The position numbers and the translations under genes are program-made. The notes under the pieces are model-generated. The model was not told the origin of the DNA, did no database searches, and saw only the letters and a list, made by a program, of their open reading frames with translations. A stretch of 27,848 nt of DNA from the NCBI GenBank assembly GCA_035526335.1, contig DATLCN010000018.1, positions 1 to 27,848 on the forward strand, read 5' to 3'. This DNA comes from GCA-2861595 sp035526335 (lineage in GTDB: Bacteria > Actinomycetota > Acidimicrobiia > Acidimicrobiales > GCA-2861595). Of this stretch, positions 13,755-20,776 are shown in pieces; the stretch's first letter is position 1; each line of letters opens with the position of its first letter.

Positions 13755-14339
13755 TTGGGCGAGCTGGTCGAGCGGGCCGGCTCCGCGGTCGAGCAGGCCG
13801 GCGCGGGCACTGACGTCGGTGTGTCCGCACCACAGCTGCCGCCGGGACGCACCGTCGACCTGCCCGGGCGGGGGCGCACTTTCGTTCGGGAAGCGGCCGG
13901 TCCGGCGGGCGCGCCCACCCTCCTGCTGTTGCACCGCTGGACCGTCACCGCCGACCTGAACTGGTTCACGGCGTACGAACCCCTATCCCGGCATTTCCGG
14001 GTCATCGCCCTCGACCACCGGGGTCACGGCCAGGGCATCCGCTCGTGGAAGCCCTTCCGGCTCGAGGACTGCGCCGACGACGACGCCGCCCTGGCGCAAG
14101 TGCTGGGTATCGATCGGTTGATACCGGTCGGCTACTCCATGGGCGGACCGGTGGCGCAGCTCCTCTGGCGCCGGCACCGGCACCGCCAACTCCGCCTGGC
14201 CGAGGCCATTCCCGAGGCCGAAGTCGTCACGGTGGAGGGCGACCACGGCTCCTGCGTCACCGATGCGGACCTGTTCGTCCCTGGCCTCCTCGAAGCCTGC
14301 CGGGGAGTCGCCGCCCTCGCCACCCCCCGATCCTGCTGA
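13755..14339 (+). pseudogene. Alpha/beta hydrolase with internal deletion
   Basis: Starts as a normal alpha/beta hydrolase: 'LPPGRTVDLPGRGRTFVREA', 'LLLLHRWTVTADLNWFTAYE' (usually H-G-W), 'FRVIALDHRGHGQGIRSW' and the nucleophile elbow 'IPVGYSMGGPVAQLLWRR' with Ser. It then jumps at about 14180 straight to the C-terminal part 'EAEVVTVEGDHGSCV' with the catalytic His region. About 100 residues (cap and acid strand) are missing, yet the frame stays open to 14339. The start is uncertain: TTG 13755 follows greA closely and an overlap with greA is possible. The deletion should destroy the fold, so I call it a pseudogene; a miniaturised protein is the alternative. Confidence 0.6.
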
Positions 14340-14381
14340 CCCCCCATCGCGAACCACACCCACCGAACTTGGTGACCCGGA

Positions 14382-14397
14382 CGGCGCCAGGGCGCCG
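14382..14397. terminator. Hairpin between convergent genes
   Basis: CGGCGCC-AG-GGCGCCG, 7-bp arms, in the 86-bp gap between the hydrolase remnant and ndgR. It has no T-tract on either side, so it is at best a weak bidirectional terminator. Confidence 0.3.
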
Positions 14398-14425
14398 CCG
14401 CGGGCACCAGGTGCGGCGAGCGGCG

Positions 14426-15061
14426 TCAGGCGGACCAGCCCATGGCCGCCTCCACCGCCCGGGCCGCGGTCTTCACATCACCGCCGTAGCGCCGGCCGGG
14501 CGTACGGCTCGTGCGCTCCACCGGCCCGGAAACCGAGACGGCCGCAACGATCTCGCCGTCCCGCCACACCGGCGCGCTCACCGACGCCACCCCCCGCTCG
14601 CGTTCCTCCACGCTCTCCACCCAACCCCGCCGGCCCGGCTCCCGAACGCCGCGGAGGACGCGGCCGGCGCTGCCCCTGTCCAGCGGAAGGACCGCACCCA
14701 CGGTCACGATGGTGCGCAGGCTGTGGGGCGACTCCAGCGATACGACGCACACCCGGGTGCCGTTGCGGGGGACGTAGAGCTGGACGCTCTCCCCCGTCGC
14801 TTCCCGAAGGGCCTCGAGCGCCGGCCGGGCCGCCCCCTCCAGAGAGGCGCGGGTGAGGCGGGCGCCGAGGGTGAACCGGGCTGACTCGTCACGTCCGACG
14901 AAACCGTGGCCGGCGAGGGCGGAGGCGAGACGATGGGTCGTGGCCCGGGAGAGCCCCGTGGCCACCACCAGCTCGTTGAGCGAGAGCGGGCCGCCGTCCA
15001 GGGCGTCGAGAATCGACACTGCCTTGTCGAGAACTCCGACACCGCCTACACTGCGTTCCAC
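14426..15061 (-). CDS. ndgR: IclR-family regulator, NdgR/LtbR-like
   Basis: A 211-residue IclR protein. Winged helix at residues about 8-60 ('SLNELVVATGLSRATTHRLA') and C-terminal effector domain ('TGESVQLYVPRNGTRVCVVS', 'LPLDRGSAGRVLRG', 'SVSAPVWRDGEIVAAVSVSG'). The NdgR/LtbR group lies divergent from leuCD in actinobacteria and controls leucine synthesis genes; the same layout is present here. It is somewhat shorter than usual (about 235-240). GTG 15061 has GATAGT 8 nt upstream and no Shine-Dalgarno, a leaderless pattern, and that hexamer adjoins the inverted repeat at 15071-15094, so it probably represses itself as well. Confidence 0.82.
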   Translation of the reverse strand: MERSVGGVGVLDKAVSILDALDGGPLSLNELVVATGLSRATTHRLASALAGHGFVGRDESARFTLGARLTRASLEGAARPALEALREATGESVQLYVPRNGTRVCVVSLESPHSLRTIVTVGAVLPLDRGSAGRVLRGVREPGRRGWVESVEERERGVASVSAPVWRDGEIVAAVSVSGPVERTSRTPGRRYGGDVKTAARAVEAAMGWSA

Positions 15062-15070
15062 GAAGCAAGA

Positions 15071-15094
15071 CTATCATCTCAGATTGTGAGATAG
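15071..15094. promoter_or_regulatory. Inverted repeat between ndgR and leuC, candidate NdgR operator
   Basis: Core ATCTCAGATTGTGAGAT (15076-15092) with perfect 6-bp arms and a 5-bp centre. The outer CTAT/ATAG also match after a 1-nt bulge. The whole gap between the divergent starts is only 38 bp. The repeat overlaps the ndgR -10 (GATAGT) and the likely leuC -10 (TATCAT, 15072-15077), so one bound dimer could block both. Confidence 0.7.
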
Positions 15095-15099
15095 CCAGA

Positions 15100-16695
15100 A
15101 TGACCTCCAGCAATACAGCCAGGACTCTGAGCGAGAAGGTCTGGGATCGCCACGTGGTCCACCAGGCCGAAGGCGAGCCGGACCTGCTCTACATCGACCT
15201 GCACCTGGTTCACGAGGTCACCTCACCGCAGGCGTTCGACGGGCTGCGCCTGGCCGGGCGCACCGTGCGCCGGCCCGACCTCACCCTGGCGACGATGGAC
15301 CACAACGTCCCCACCGGCCCCGGCTCCGCCGGCCAGTTCGTGGCCGACCCCGTCTCCCGCCGGCAGATGGAGGTCCTCGCCGCCAACTGCTCCGAGTTCG
15401 GCGTCCCCCTCTATGGGATGGGCCACCGGAACCAGGGCATCGTCCACGTCATCGGCCCCCAGCTGGGCCTCACGCAGCCTGGCATGACCATCGTCTGCGG
15501 CGACAGCCACACGGCCACCCACGGGGCCTTTGGCGCCCTCGCCTTCGGCATCGGCACCAGCGAGGTCGAGCACGTTCTGGCCACCCAGACCCTGCCCCAG
15601 GTGCGCCCGGGAACCATGGCCGTCACCGTCGAGGGCGACCTTCCTGCCGGCGTCACGGCCAAGGACCTGATCCTCGCCGTCGTCGGCCGCATCGGAACGG
15701 GCGGCGGTATCGGGTCGGTGATCGAGTACCGCGGCTCGGCCGTCCGCAACCTGTCCATGGAGGGCAGGATGACGGTGTGCAACATGAGCATCGAGGCCGG
15801 CGCCAGGGCGGGTCTGGTGGCTCCGGACGAATCCACCTTCGCCTACCTCGAGGGCCGGGCCCACACTCCGAATGGAGCCGTATGGGAGAAGGCGCTCGAC
15901 GACTGGCGCTCTCTCACCACTGACCAAGGGGCGGCTTTCGACAAGGAGGTGGTCATCGACGCCGCCGGCCTGGCGCCCTTCGTCAGCTGGGGCACCAACC
16001 CGGCCCAGGTGGTTGCCATCGACGGCATCGTTCCCCATCCCGATTCGTTCCTCGAAGCCTCGGAGCGGGAGTCCGCCCGCCGGGCCCTCGCCTACCAGGA
16101 CCTGCGGCCGGGAACACCCCTGCGCGACATCCCGGTCGACACCGTCTTCATCGGCTCGTGCACCAACGCTCGCATCGAGGATCTGCGGGCGGCGGCAGCC
16201 GTAGTCGGGGGCCATCAGGTGAAGAGCGGCCTACGCGCCATGGTTGTCCCCGGTTCGGCCCTGGTGAAGATGGAGGCAGAGGCCGAGGGCCTGGACAAGG
16301 TCTTCCGCGCCGCCGGCTTCGAGTGGCGGGAGGCCGGTTGCTCGATGTGCCTGGCCATGAACCCCGACAAGCTGGCGCCGGGTGAGCGCTGCGCGTCCAC
16401 CTCCAACCGCAATTTCGACGGGCGCCAGGGACCGGGCGGCCGTACCCACCTGGTCTCACCGGCGGGGGCCGCGGCCACCGCCGTGGCCGGCCATTTCGCC
16501 ACGCCCGCCGATCTCGACCCGTCCACCGCCCGCTTGCGAACGGCCGCGGGCGGGGATGGGGACCCCGCCTCGGGGAGGAGGCCGGGGTTGGGGCCCCGGC
16601 CGCGCGAAACAGCCCAGACGGCCCCGGGCGGGGATGGGGACCCCGCCTCGGGGAGGAGGCCGGGGTTGGGGCCCCGGCCGGGAAGAGAACATTGA
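15100..16695 (+). CDS. leuC: 3-isopropylmalate dehydratase large subunit with C-terminal repeat extension
   Basis: Isomerises 2- to 3-isopropylmalate (and citramalate to methylmalate) with LeuD. Aconitase-type [4Fe-4S] ligands are Cys354 ('GSCTNARI'), Cys414 and Cys417 ('AGCSMCLAMNPDK'). Other blocks are 'LATMDHNVPTGPG', 'VCGDSHTATHGAFGALAFGI' and 'GRTHLVSPAGAAATAVAGHF', near residue 475, where the family normally ends (465-475). This protein runs on to 531 residues. The tail is Gly/Pro/Arg-rich and repeats GGDGDPASGRRPGLGPRP twice, encoded by a 56-bp DNA repeat that seems inserted in frame. The core is intact, so activity is expected. The stop overlaps the leuD ATG (TGATG). Confidence 0.94.
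   Translation: MTSSNTARTLSEKVWDRHVVHQAEGEPDLLYIDLHLVHEVTSPQAFDGLRLAGRTVRRPDLTLATMDHNVPTGPGSAGQFVADPVSRRQMEVLAANCSEFGVPLYGMGHRNQGIVHVIGPQLGLTQPGMTIVCGDSHTATHGAFGALAFGIGTSEVEHVLATQTLPQVRPGTMAVTVEGDLPAGVTAKDLILAVVGRIGTGGGIGSVIEYRGSAVRNLSMEGRMTVCNMSIEAGARAGLVAPDESTFAYLEGRAHTPNGAVWEKALDDWRSLTTDQGAAFDKEVVIDAAGLAPFVSWGTNPAQVVAIDGIVPHPDSFLEASERESARRALAYQDLRPGTPLRDIPVDTVFIGSCTNARIEDLRAAAAVVGGHQVKSGLRAMVVPGSALVKMEAEAEGLDKVFRAAGFEWREAGCSMCLAMNPDKLAPGERCASTSNRNFDGRQGPGGRTHLVSPAGAAATAVAGHFATPADLDPSTARLRTAAGGDGDPASGRRPGLGPRPRETAQTAPGGDGDPASGRRPGLGPRPGREH
16547..16680. repeat. Two identical 56-bp double-hairpin repeats at the leuC end
   Basis: Perfect 56-bp copies at 16547-16602 and 16625-16680, period 78 bp (26 codons, in frame). 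Each has two perfect stems: GGCGGGG/CCCCGCC with a 7-nt loop, and GGCCGGGG/CCCCGGCC with a 6-nt loop. They lie in the extra C-terminal tail of leuC, with the last hairpin ending 14 nt before the leuD ATG. The structure is like REP/BIME intergenic elements. No further copy was seen in the window. Confidence 0.85.
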
Positions 16696-17300
16696 TGGAG
16701 CCAGTGCTGGCAGTCACCGGCACCGCCGTCCCGCTGGACCGGTCGGACGTCGACACCGACCAGATCATCCCCGCCGAGTGGCTGAAGCGCGTCGAGCGCA
16801 CCGGGTTCGGCGCCGGCCTTTTCTCGGCCTGGCGAGCCGATCCCGAGTTCGTGCTCAACCGACCCGAACATGCCGGCGCCTCCATCCTGGTGGCCGGCAC
16901 CAACTTCGGCACCGGGAGCTCTCGCGAACACGCCGTCTGGGCGCTGACCGACTACGGCTTCCGTGCCGTGGTCTCCCCCCGCTTCGCCGACATCTTCCGT
17001 ACCAACTGCACCAAGGCCGGCCTCGTGCCGGCTCAGGTGGACGAGGAGACGGGCCAGGCTCTCATGGCCGCGGTGCGGGCCGACCCGACCCTGGGGGTCG
17101 ACGTCGACGTCGCGACCCGCACGGTACGGGCGCCGGCCGCCGGCATCGACGCCCCGTTCCTGCTCGACGACTTCACCCGATGGCGCCTCATGGAGGGCCT
17201 CGACGACGTGGGTCTGAGTTTGCGCCACGTGGAGGCCATCGACACCTACGAGGGCGGACGGCCCCCCTGGCTTCCGGCGACGACGCCGGCCACGACGTAG
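16695..17300 (+). CDS. leuD: 3-isopropylmalate dehydratase small subunit
   Basis: Swivelling-domain partner of LeuC, 201 residues. Blocks are 'LDRSDVDTDQIIPAEWLKRV', 'GASILVAGTNFGTGSSREHA' (the substrate-binding GSSREHA motif) and 'DYGFRAVVSPRFADIFRTNC'. ATG 16695 overlaps the leuC stop by one base, with GGAAGAG upstream, so the two are coupled. Its last 55 bp overlap the 3' end of the rhomboid gene on the other strand. Confidence 0.95.
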   Translation: MEPVLAVTGTAVPLDRSDVDTDQIIPAEWLKRVERTGFGAGLFSAWRADPEFVLNRPEHAGASILVAGTNFGTGSSREHAVWALTDYGFRAVVSPRFADIFRTNCTKAGLVPAQVDEETGQALMAAVRADPTLGVDVDVATRTVRAPAAGIDAPFLLDDFTRWRLMEGLDDVGLSLRHVEAIDTYEGGRPPWLPATTPATT

Positions 17301-18160
17301 CCGGACTCGCCGCTTCCCAGAACCCCTTCCCGAGTCCGTAGCTGGCGGCTACGGACGCCGGCGAGGGATGCCAGCACCACGACGACCCCGGCCACGGCGG
17401 CGAGCTGGACGGCCAGCTGCGAGCGCCCGTGGCGGACAGGCAGGCGCTCGTACAGCAGCGCCACCGCGCCGCCGGTGAGCAGCCCGCCGATGTGGGCGTA
17501 GTTGTCGATGCCGGGCACCGACGCCCCGATGAAGAGGTTCAGGACGATGAGGCCGACGATCTGGCTCGTGTCCCCACCGCGTGCCCGCAGGATCACGAAA
17601 AAGGCGCCGAAGAGGCCGAAGACGGCGCCGGAGGCTCCGACGGAGAAGGTGCCCAGGGCGGCGAAGAAGAAGAAGCAGATGCCGGCGCCGAGAGCCGAGA
17701 CCATGTACAGCGCCACGAACCGGGCCCAGCCCAGAGAACGCTCCAACTGGGGGCCGAAGAGGTAGAGGCCGAACATGTTGAGCCCGAGATGGAGGACGTT
17801 GGCGTGGAGGAATGCCGCGGTGACGAGCCGGTATGCGTCTCCACGTGCCACCAGAAGGGGATTGTCGGCGAAGCGGAACTGGATTGTCGGATCGCTCCGG
17901 TCGATTACGAACACGACGACGTTGAGGGCGATCAGAACCATGGCCGCCGTGGTGGCCGCCGATCGCGATCCCACGTTGTGCCGGTCCCAGCGAACCCGGC
18001 GGTACTTCTCGGTGTCCCCTCGCGCCTCCGCCACGCAGGTCGGGCAGTGGTGGCCGACGGGGGCCTGGATCATGCACTCCGTGCAGATCGCCCGCCCGCA
18101 GCGGGTGCAGCTGGCGCCGGTGGCCCGGTCGGCGTGGCGGTAGCAGGTGGTCGACTGCAC
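17246..18160 (-). CDS. Rhomboid-family intramembrane protease with N-terminal zinc finger
   Basis: A 304-residue protein. Residues 5-45 hold Cys/His pairs (CYRHADRATGASCTRCGRAI, then CTEC and CPTC) of a B-box-like zinc finger. Six to seven membrane helices follow, with rhomboid signatures: 'HANVLHLGLNMFGLYLFGPQ', the nucleophile Ser177 in 'SVGASGAVFGLFGAF' and the catalytic His223 in 'DNYAHIGGLLTG'. It should cleave membrane proteins within the bilayer; substrates unknown. GTG 18160 is chosen because it follows the upstream stop by 4 nt and removes a non-conserved extension. It belongs to leuA-hypothetical-rhomboid on the minus strand and ends inside the leuD 3' end. Confidence 0.88.
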   Translation of the reverse strand: MQSTTCYRHADRATGASCTRCGRAICTECMIQAPVGHHCPTCVAEARGDTEKYRRVRWDRHNVGSRSAATTAAMVLIALNVVVFVIDRSDPTIQFRFADNPLLVARGDAYRLVTAAFLHANVLHLGLNMFGLYLFGPQLERSLGWARFVALYMVSALGAGICFFFFAALGTFSVGASGAVFGLFGAFFVILRARGGDTSQIVGLIVLNLFIGASVPGIDNYAHIGGLLTGGAVALLYERLPVRHGRSQLAVQLAAVAGVVVVLASLAGVRSRQLRTREGVLGSGESGYVVAGVVAGSQGGRPPS

Positions 18161-18164
18161 CGGT

Positions 18165-18434
18165 TCAGGTTTTGAGGCCGGCGGGCAGATCCCAGCCCAA
18201 CAGATCACGTTGGAGCTTCCAGAGCTTGGCGTAGGCCCTCACCAGCTCCGACTTCGCACCCTCCATGGCCTCGGTGGGCACAGGGGCAGGGTCCCACCGG
18301 CCCCGCATCTTCGGCGTGGCCAGCAGCGCCTCGAGGTCCTGGCTCGTCTTGCGCAGGCGGATGTGCGCCCGCCTGAGCTCCTCGCGCTCCTCCTCGGTCA
18401 GCTCCTCGGGCTGGCGCGGACCGTCGGGCGACAC
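18165..18434 (-). CDS. Small conserved helical protein
   Basis: Eighty-nine residues starting at GTG 18434, with AAGGGG 4 nt upstream. The N-terminal half is a charged helix ('QPEELTEEEREELRRAHIRL'), the C-terminal half a second helix ('AMEGAKSELVRAYAKLWKLQ'). No membrane segment or known motif. It lies between leuA (35 nt upstream) and the rhomboid gene (4 nt downstream), so it is cotranscribed with both. Function unknown. Confidence 0.65.
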   Translation of the reverse strand: MSPDGPRQPEELTEEEREELRRAHIRLRKTSQDLEALLATPKMRGRWDPAPVPTEAMEGAKSELVRAYAKLWKLQRDLLGWDLPAGLKT

Positions 18435-18469
18435 ACCCCTTGTACTAGCAGCCGTGCTGCTCCCTCGGG

Positions 18470-20023
18470 CTAAGGGGTGACCTCGGTGCTTGGGTCACGT
18501 ACATCGTGTCGCGCCCGCGCCCGCACCACCTTGTTGGTGGCGTTGAGGAAAGCCCGGGCCGAGGCCTCGACGACGTCGGTGGAGACACCGCGCCCGGATA
18601 CTTTGACGCCGTCGGACTCGAGCTGGATGACTACGTCGCCCAGGGCGTCGACGCCGCCGGTGACCGACGAGACGTTGAAGTCGGTGAGGGTGGCGTCGAC
18701 GCCCGTGGCGGCCTTGATGGCCTTGCAGGCGGCGTCGATCATGCCGTCGCCCTCCGCCGTGGCCTCGGCCTTCTCTCCATCAAGGGTGAGGATCACCCGG
18801 GCACGGGGGACGCCGACGGTACCTCCGGTCACCTCCAGGGACTCGAAGGCGAAGGCGGGGCCGGCGCCGACGCCGCCGATCTCCTCGGCCACGATGGCCT
18901 CCAGGTCGGCCTCGGTGAGCTGCACCTTGCGGTCCGCCAGCTCTTTGAACCTCACGAAGGCGGCGTTCAGGGCGTCGCCCTGGACATGCAGGCCCATCTT
19001 GGCCAGGGTGTCCCTGAAGGCGTGACGGCCGGAGTGCTTGCCCAGGACGATCTGGCTGCCCTCCTGACCCACCGAGTCGGCGTCGATGATCTCGTAGGTA
19101 CTGGCGTCGGCCAGGACCCCGTGCTGGTGGATACCGGATTCGTGGGCGAAGGCGTTGCGGCCCACGACGGCCTTGTTGTACTGCACCGGATACCCGGTCA
19201 GGCGGCTCACCAGGCGGCTGGTGCGGGCCAGCTCCTCGGTGCGAACGCCGACCTCGACGCCGGGGAACTGGTCGGCGCGGATGCGAACCGCCATCACCAC
19301 CTCCTCCAAGGCGGCATTGCCGGCCCGCTCCCCCAGGCCGTTCACGCACACCTCGACCTGGCGGGCGCCCGCCTGCACACCGGCCAGTGAGTTGGCGGTG
19401 GCCAGACCCAGGTCGTTGTGGCAGTGGGTGGAGGTGATGAAGTCGCCCTTGATCTCCCGCCGCACGTACTGGATCAGGGCGCCGAAGTCCCAGGGGATCC
19501 CGTAGCCGACGGTGTCGGGGATGTTCAGCGTGGTGGCGCCGGCTTCGACCGCGGCCTGCAGGACCTCCATCATGAAGTCGAGCGGCGTCCGGGTGGCGTC
19601 CTGGGGGCTGAACTCGACGTCGTCGGTGTGCTCCCGGGCCCGAGCGACACCGGAGCGGGTCTCGGCCAGCACCTGCTCGCGGGTCATCTTCAGCATGTGC
19701 TCCATGTGGTTTGGGCTGGTGGAGATGAACACGTGGATCCGGGCCCGCTCTGCCGGGCTGACAGCCGCCCAGCAGCGGTCGACGTCGGAGCGGTGCGTAC
19801 GGGACAAGCCGGCGATGACCGGTCCCTCCACCGAGCGGGCGATGGCCTGCACGGCGTCGAAGTCGCCATGGCTGGCCACCGGGAACCCGGCCTCGATGTA
19901 ATCGACACCCAGGCGAGCCAGCTGCTCCGCGATCTCGAGCTTCTCGGCCACGTCCAGGGAGATGCCCGGCGACTGCTCCCCGTCGCGCAGGGTGGTGTCG
20001 AAGATGATCAGGCGATCGGTCAT
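18470..20023 (-). CDS. leuA: 2-isopropylmalate synthase
   Basis: Condenses acetyl-CoA with 2-ketoisovalerate, the committed step to leucine. It is the 517-residue bacterial (LeuA type 1) form. The TIM barrel starts 'IIFDTTLRDGEQSPGISLDV', with Asp14 plus His200 and His202 ('STHCHNDLGLATANSLAGVQ') as metal ligands and 'VNGLGERAGNAALEEVVMAV'. The C-terminal regulatory domain (about 390-505) binds leucine for feedback inhibition. ATG 20023 has AAAGGA upstream. Control also occurs before translation: the leader at 20071-20172 contains a Leu-rich peptide and a terminator. It heads an operon with a small protein and a rhomboid protease. Confidence 0.95.
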   Translation of the reverse strand: MTDRLIIFDTTLRDGEQSPGISLDVAEKLEIAEQLARLGVDYIEAGFPVASHGDFDAVQAIARSVEGPVIAGLSRTHRSDVDRCWAAVSPAERARIHVFISTSPNHMEHMLKMTREQVLAETRSGVARAREHTDDVEFSPQDATRTPLDFMMEVLQAAVEAGATTLNIPDTVGYGIPWDFGALIQYVRREIKGDFITSTHCHNDLGLATANSLAGVQAGARQVEVCVNGLGERAGNAALEEVVMAVRIRADQFPGVEVGVRTEELARTSRLVSRLTGYPVQYNKAVVGRNAFAHESGIHQHGVLADASTYEIIDADSVGQEGSQIVLGKHSGRHAFRDTLAKMGLHVQGDALNAAFVRFKELADRKVQLTEADLEAIVAEEIGGVGAGPAFAFESLEVTGGTVGVPRARVILTLDGEKAEATAEGDGMIDAACKAIKAATGVDATLTDFNVSSVTGGVDALGDVVIQLESDGVKVSGRGVSTDVVEASARAFLNATNKVVRARARHDVRDPSTEVTP

Positions 20024-20070
20024 TTTTGGGCTGTCCTTTGTGCGGTGTGTGTGGGGTGTGTCGGAGAACG

Positions 20071-20101
20071 AAAAAACCTCCTGGCCCGGAGGCGCAGGAG
20101 G
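20071..20101 (-). terminator. Attenuator terminator in the leuA leader
   Basis: On the minus strand CCTCCTG-C-GCC-TCCG-GGC-CAGGAGG forms a 10-bp stem with one bulge and a UCCG tetraloop, followed by six T. It lies 47 nt upstream of the leuA ATG and downstream of the leader peptide, so it can only act as an attenuator. Confidence 0.88.
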
Positions 20102-20105
20102 CGTA

Positions 20106-20129
20106 GGCGAGTCCCTGAGGGAGCTCGCC
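20106..20129 (-). promoter_or_regulatory. Leader hairpin behind the leuA leader peptide
   Basis: GGCGAG...CTCGCC with an inner TCCC/GGGA stem, one nt after the leader TAG stop. It is in the place of the 1:2 pause hairpin of amino acid attenuators. The alternative antiterminator pairing was not resolved by eye. Confidence 0.6.
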
Positions 20130-20130
20130 G

Positions 20131-20172
20131 CTAGGTAAGAAGGAGGCTGCCGGTGATCGGGCTCCGCGTCAT
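20131..20172 (-). CDS. leuA leader peptide
   Basis: Thirteen-residue peptide MTRSPITGSLLLT ending in TAG, with three consecutive Leu codons (CTC CTT CTT). A hairpin and then an intrinsic terminator follow before leuA. This is the classical ribosome-mediated attenuation layout: low charged tRNA-Leu would stall the ribosome at the Leu codons and favour readthrough. Leu-rich leaders upstream of leuA are known in other actinobacteria. A weak promoter (GAAACT, 9 nt upstream) implies a leaderless or nearly leaderless message. Confidence 0.85.
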   Translation of the reverse strand: MTRSPITGSLLLT

Positions 20173-20181
20173 GGTCCGCCC

Positions 20182-20210
20182 AGTTTCGCAGGCGTTGCGG
20201 CCGGAGTCAA
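20182..20210 (-). promoter_or_regulatory. Candidate leuA promoter
   Basis: TTGACT (-35, 20205-20210) and GAAACT (-10, 20182-20187) on the minus strand with 17 bp between, placing the start a few bases before the leader peptide ATG. The -10 is weak. On the other strand GATAGT (20211-20216) precedes the divergent gene's GTG by 8 nt. Confidence 0.55.
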
Positions 20211-20224
20211 GATAGTGTTGCTGC

Positions 20225-20728
20225 GTGCGGAAAATGCTGCGGCTCGGCATCAAGACCGGCCTGCTCGTGGCCGTCCTCCTTGCGGTGTTGAAGCTGGTCC
20301 AGGCACGGCGCAGCAACCCCGAGGACGACTGGGCGCCGGCGGACCCCCAGAACTGGCCGCCCGTGCAGGACCCGATCACGGTCGAGCCGCCGGCCGCCGT
20401 GGTCGCCCGCTCCACACCGCCGGTGAAGAAGGCGACGCCGGCGAAGAAGGTCCCGGCCGCCCGCAAGGCGACGAAGAAGGCGCCGGCCACCAAGCTGGCG
20501 CCGGCGGTCGAGAGGATCGGCGGGACCGCTACGAAGACCGGTGGACGGATCACCTGGGTCGGGCCGACCGGCCGCATCTGCCCCCCGTCTCACCCGGTGA
20601 AGGCCAAGCTGTCCAGCCGGATCTTCCACCTGCCGGGGATGGCCGCCTACAACCGCACCACGCCCGACCGCTGCTACGTCGACGAGGTGACCGCGGTCGA
20701 GGACGGCTTCGTCAAGTCCAAGCGCTAG
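20225..20728 (+). CDS. Sunset-domain protein with Lys/Ala/Pro linker
   Basis: A 167-residue protein starting at GTG 20225, with a membrane helix at about residues 7-26. Residues about 62-95 are a Lys-Ala-Pro-rich linker like histone tails ('VKKATPAKKVPAARKATKKA'). The C-terminal 55 residues match the sunset domain: 'CPPSHPVKAKLSSRIFHLPG', then 'MAAYNRTTPDRCYVDEVTAV' and a final 'FVKSKR'. Such domains end many actinobacterial membrane proteins; their function is not settled. No Shine-Dalgarno, but GATAGT 8 nt upstream suggests a leaderless message. It is divergent from leuA and convergent with serA, so it stands alone. Confidence 0.8.
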   Translation: MRKMLRLGIKTGLLVAVLLAVLKLVQARRSNPEDDWAPADPQNWPPVQDPITVEPPAAVVARSTPPVKKATPAKKVPAARKATKKAPATKLAPAVERIGGTATKTGGRITWVGPTGRICPPSHPVKAKLSSRIFHLPGMAAYNRTTPDRCYVDEVTAVEDGFVKSKR

Positions 20729-20776
20729 CCCTCGCGGGAGCAGAGGCGCCGGCGGGCGTCGCTTGCACCGCGCTGC

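Noticed and set aside
13190..14005. Upstream extension of the gene at 12395-13189 across greA
   Set aside because: It is antisense to GreA; a -10-like GATACT 8 nt before GTG 13189 and the start of protein-like sequence support the shorter form.
16547..16680. CRISPR array at the leuC repeats
   Set aside because: Only two copies with a 22-bp spacer, lying inside an open coding frame, with no cas genes near.
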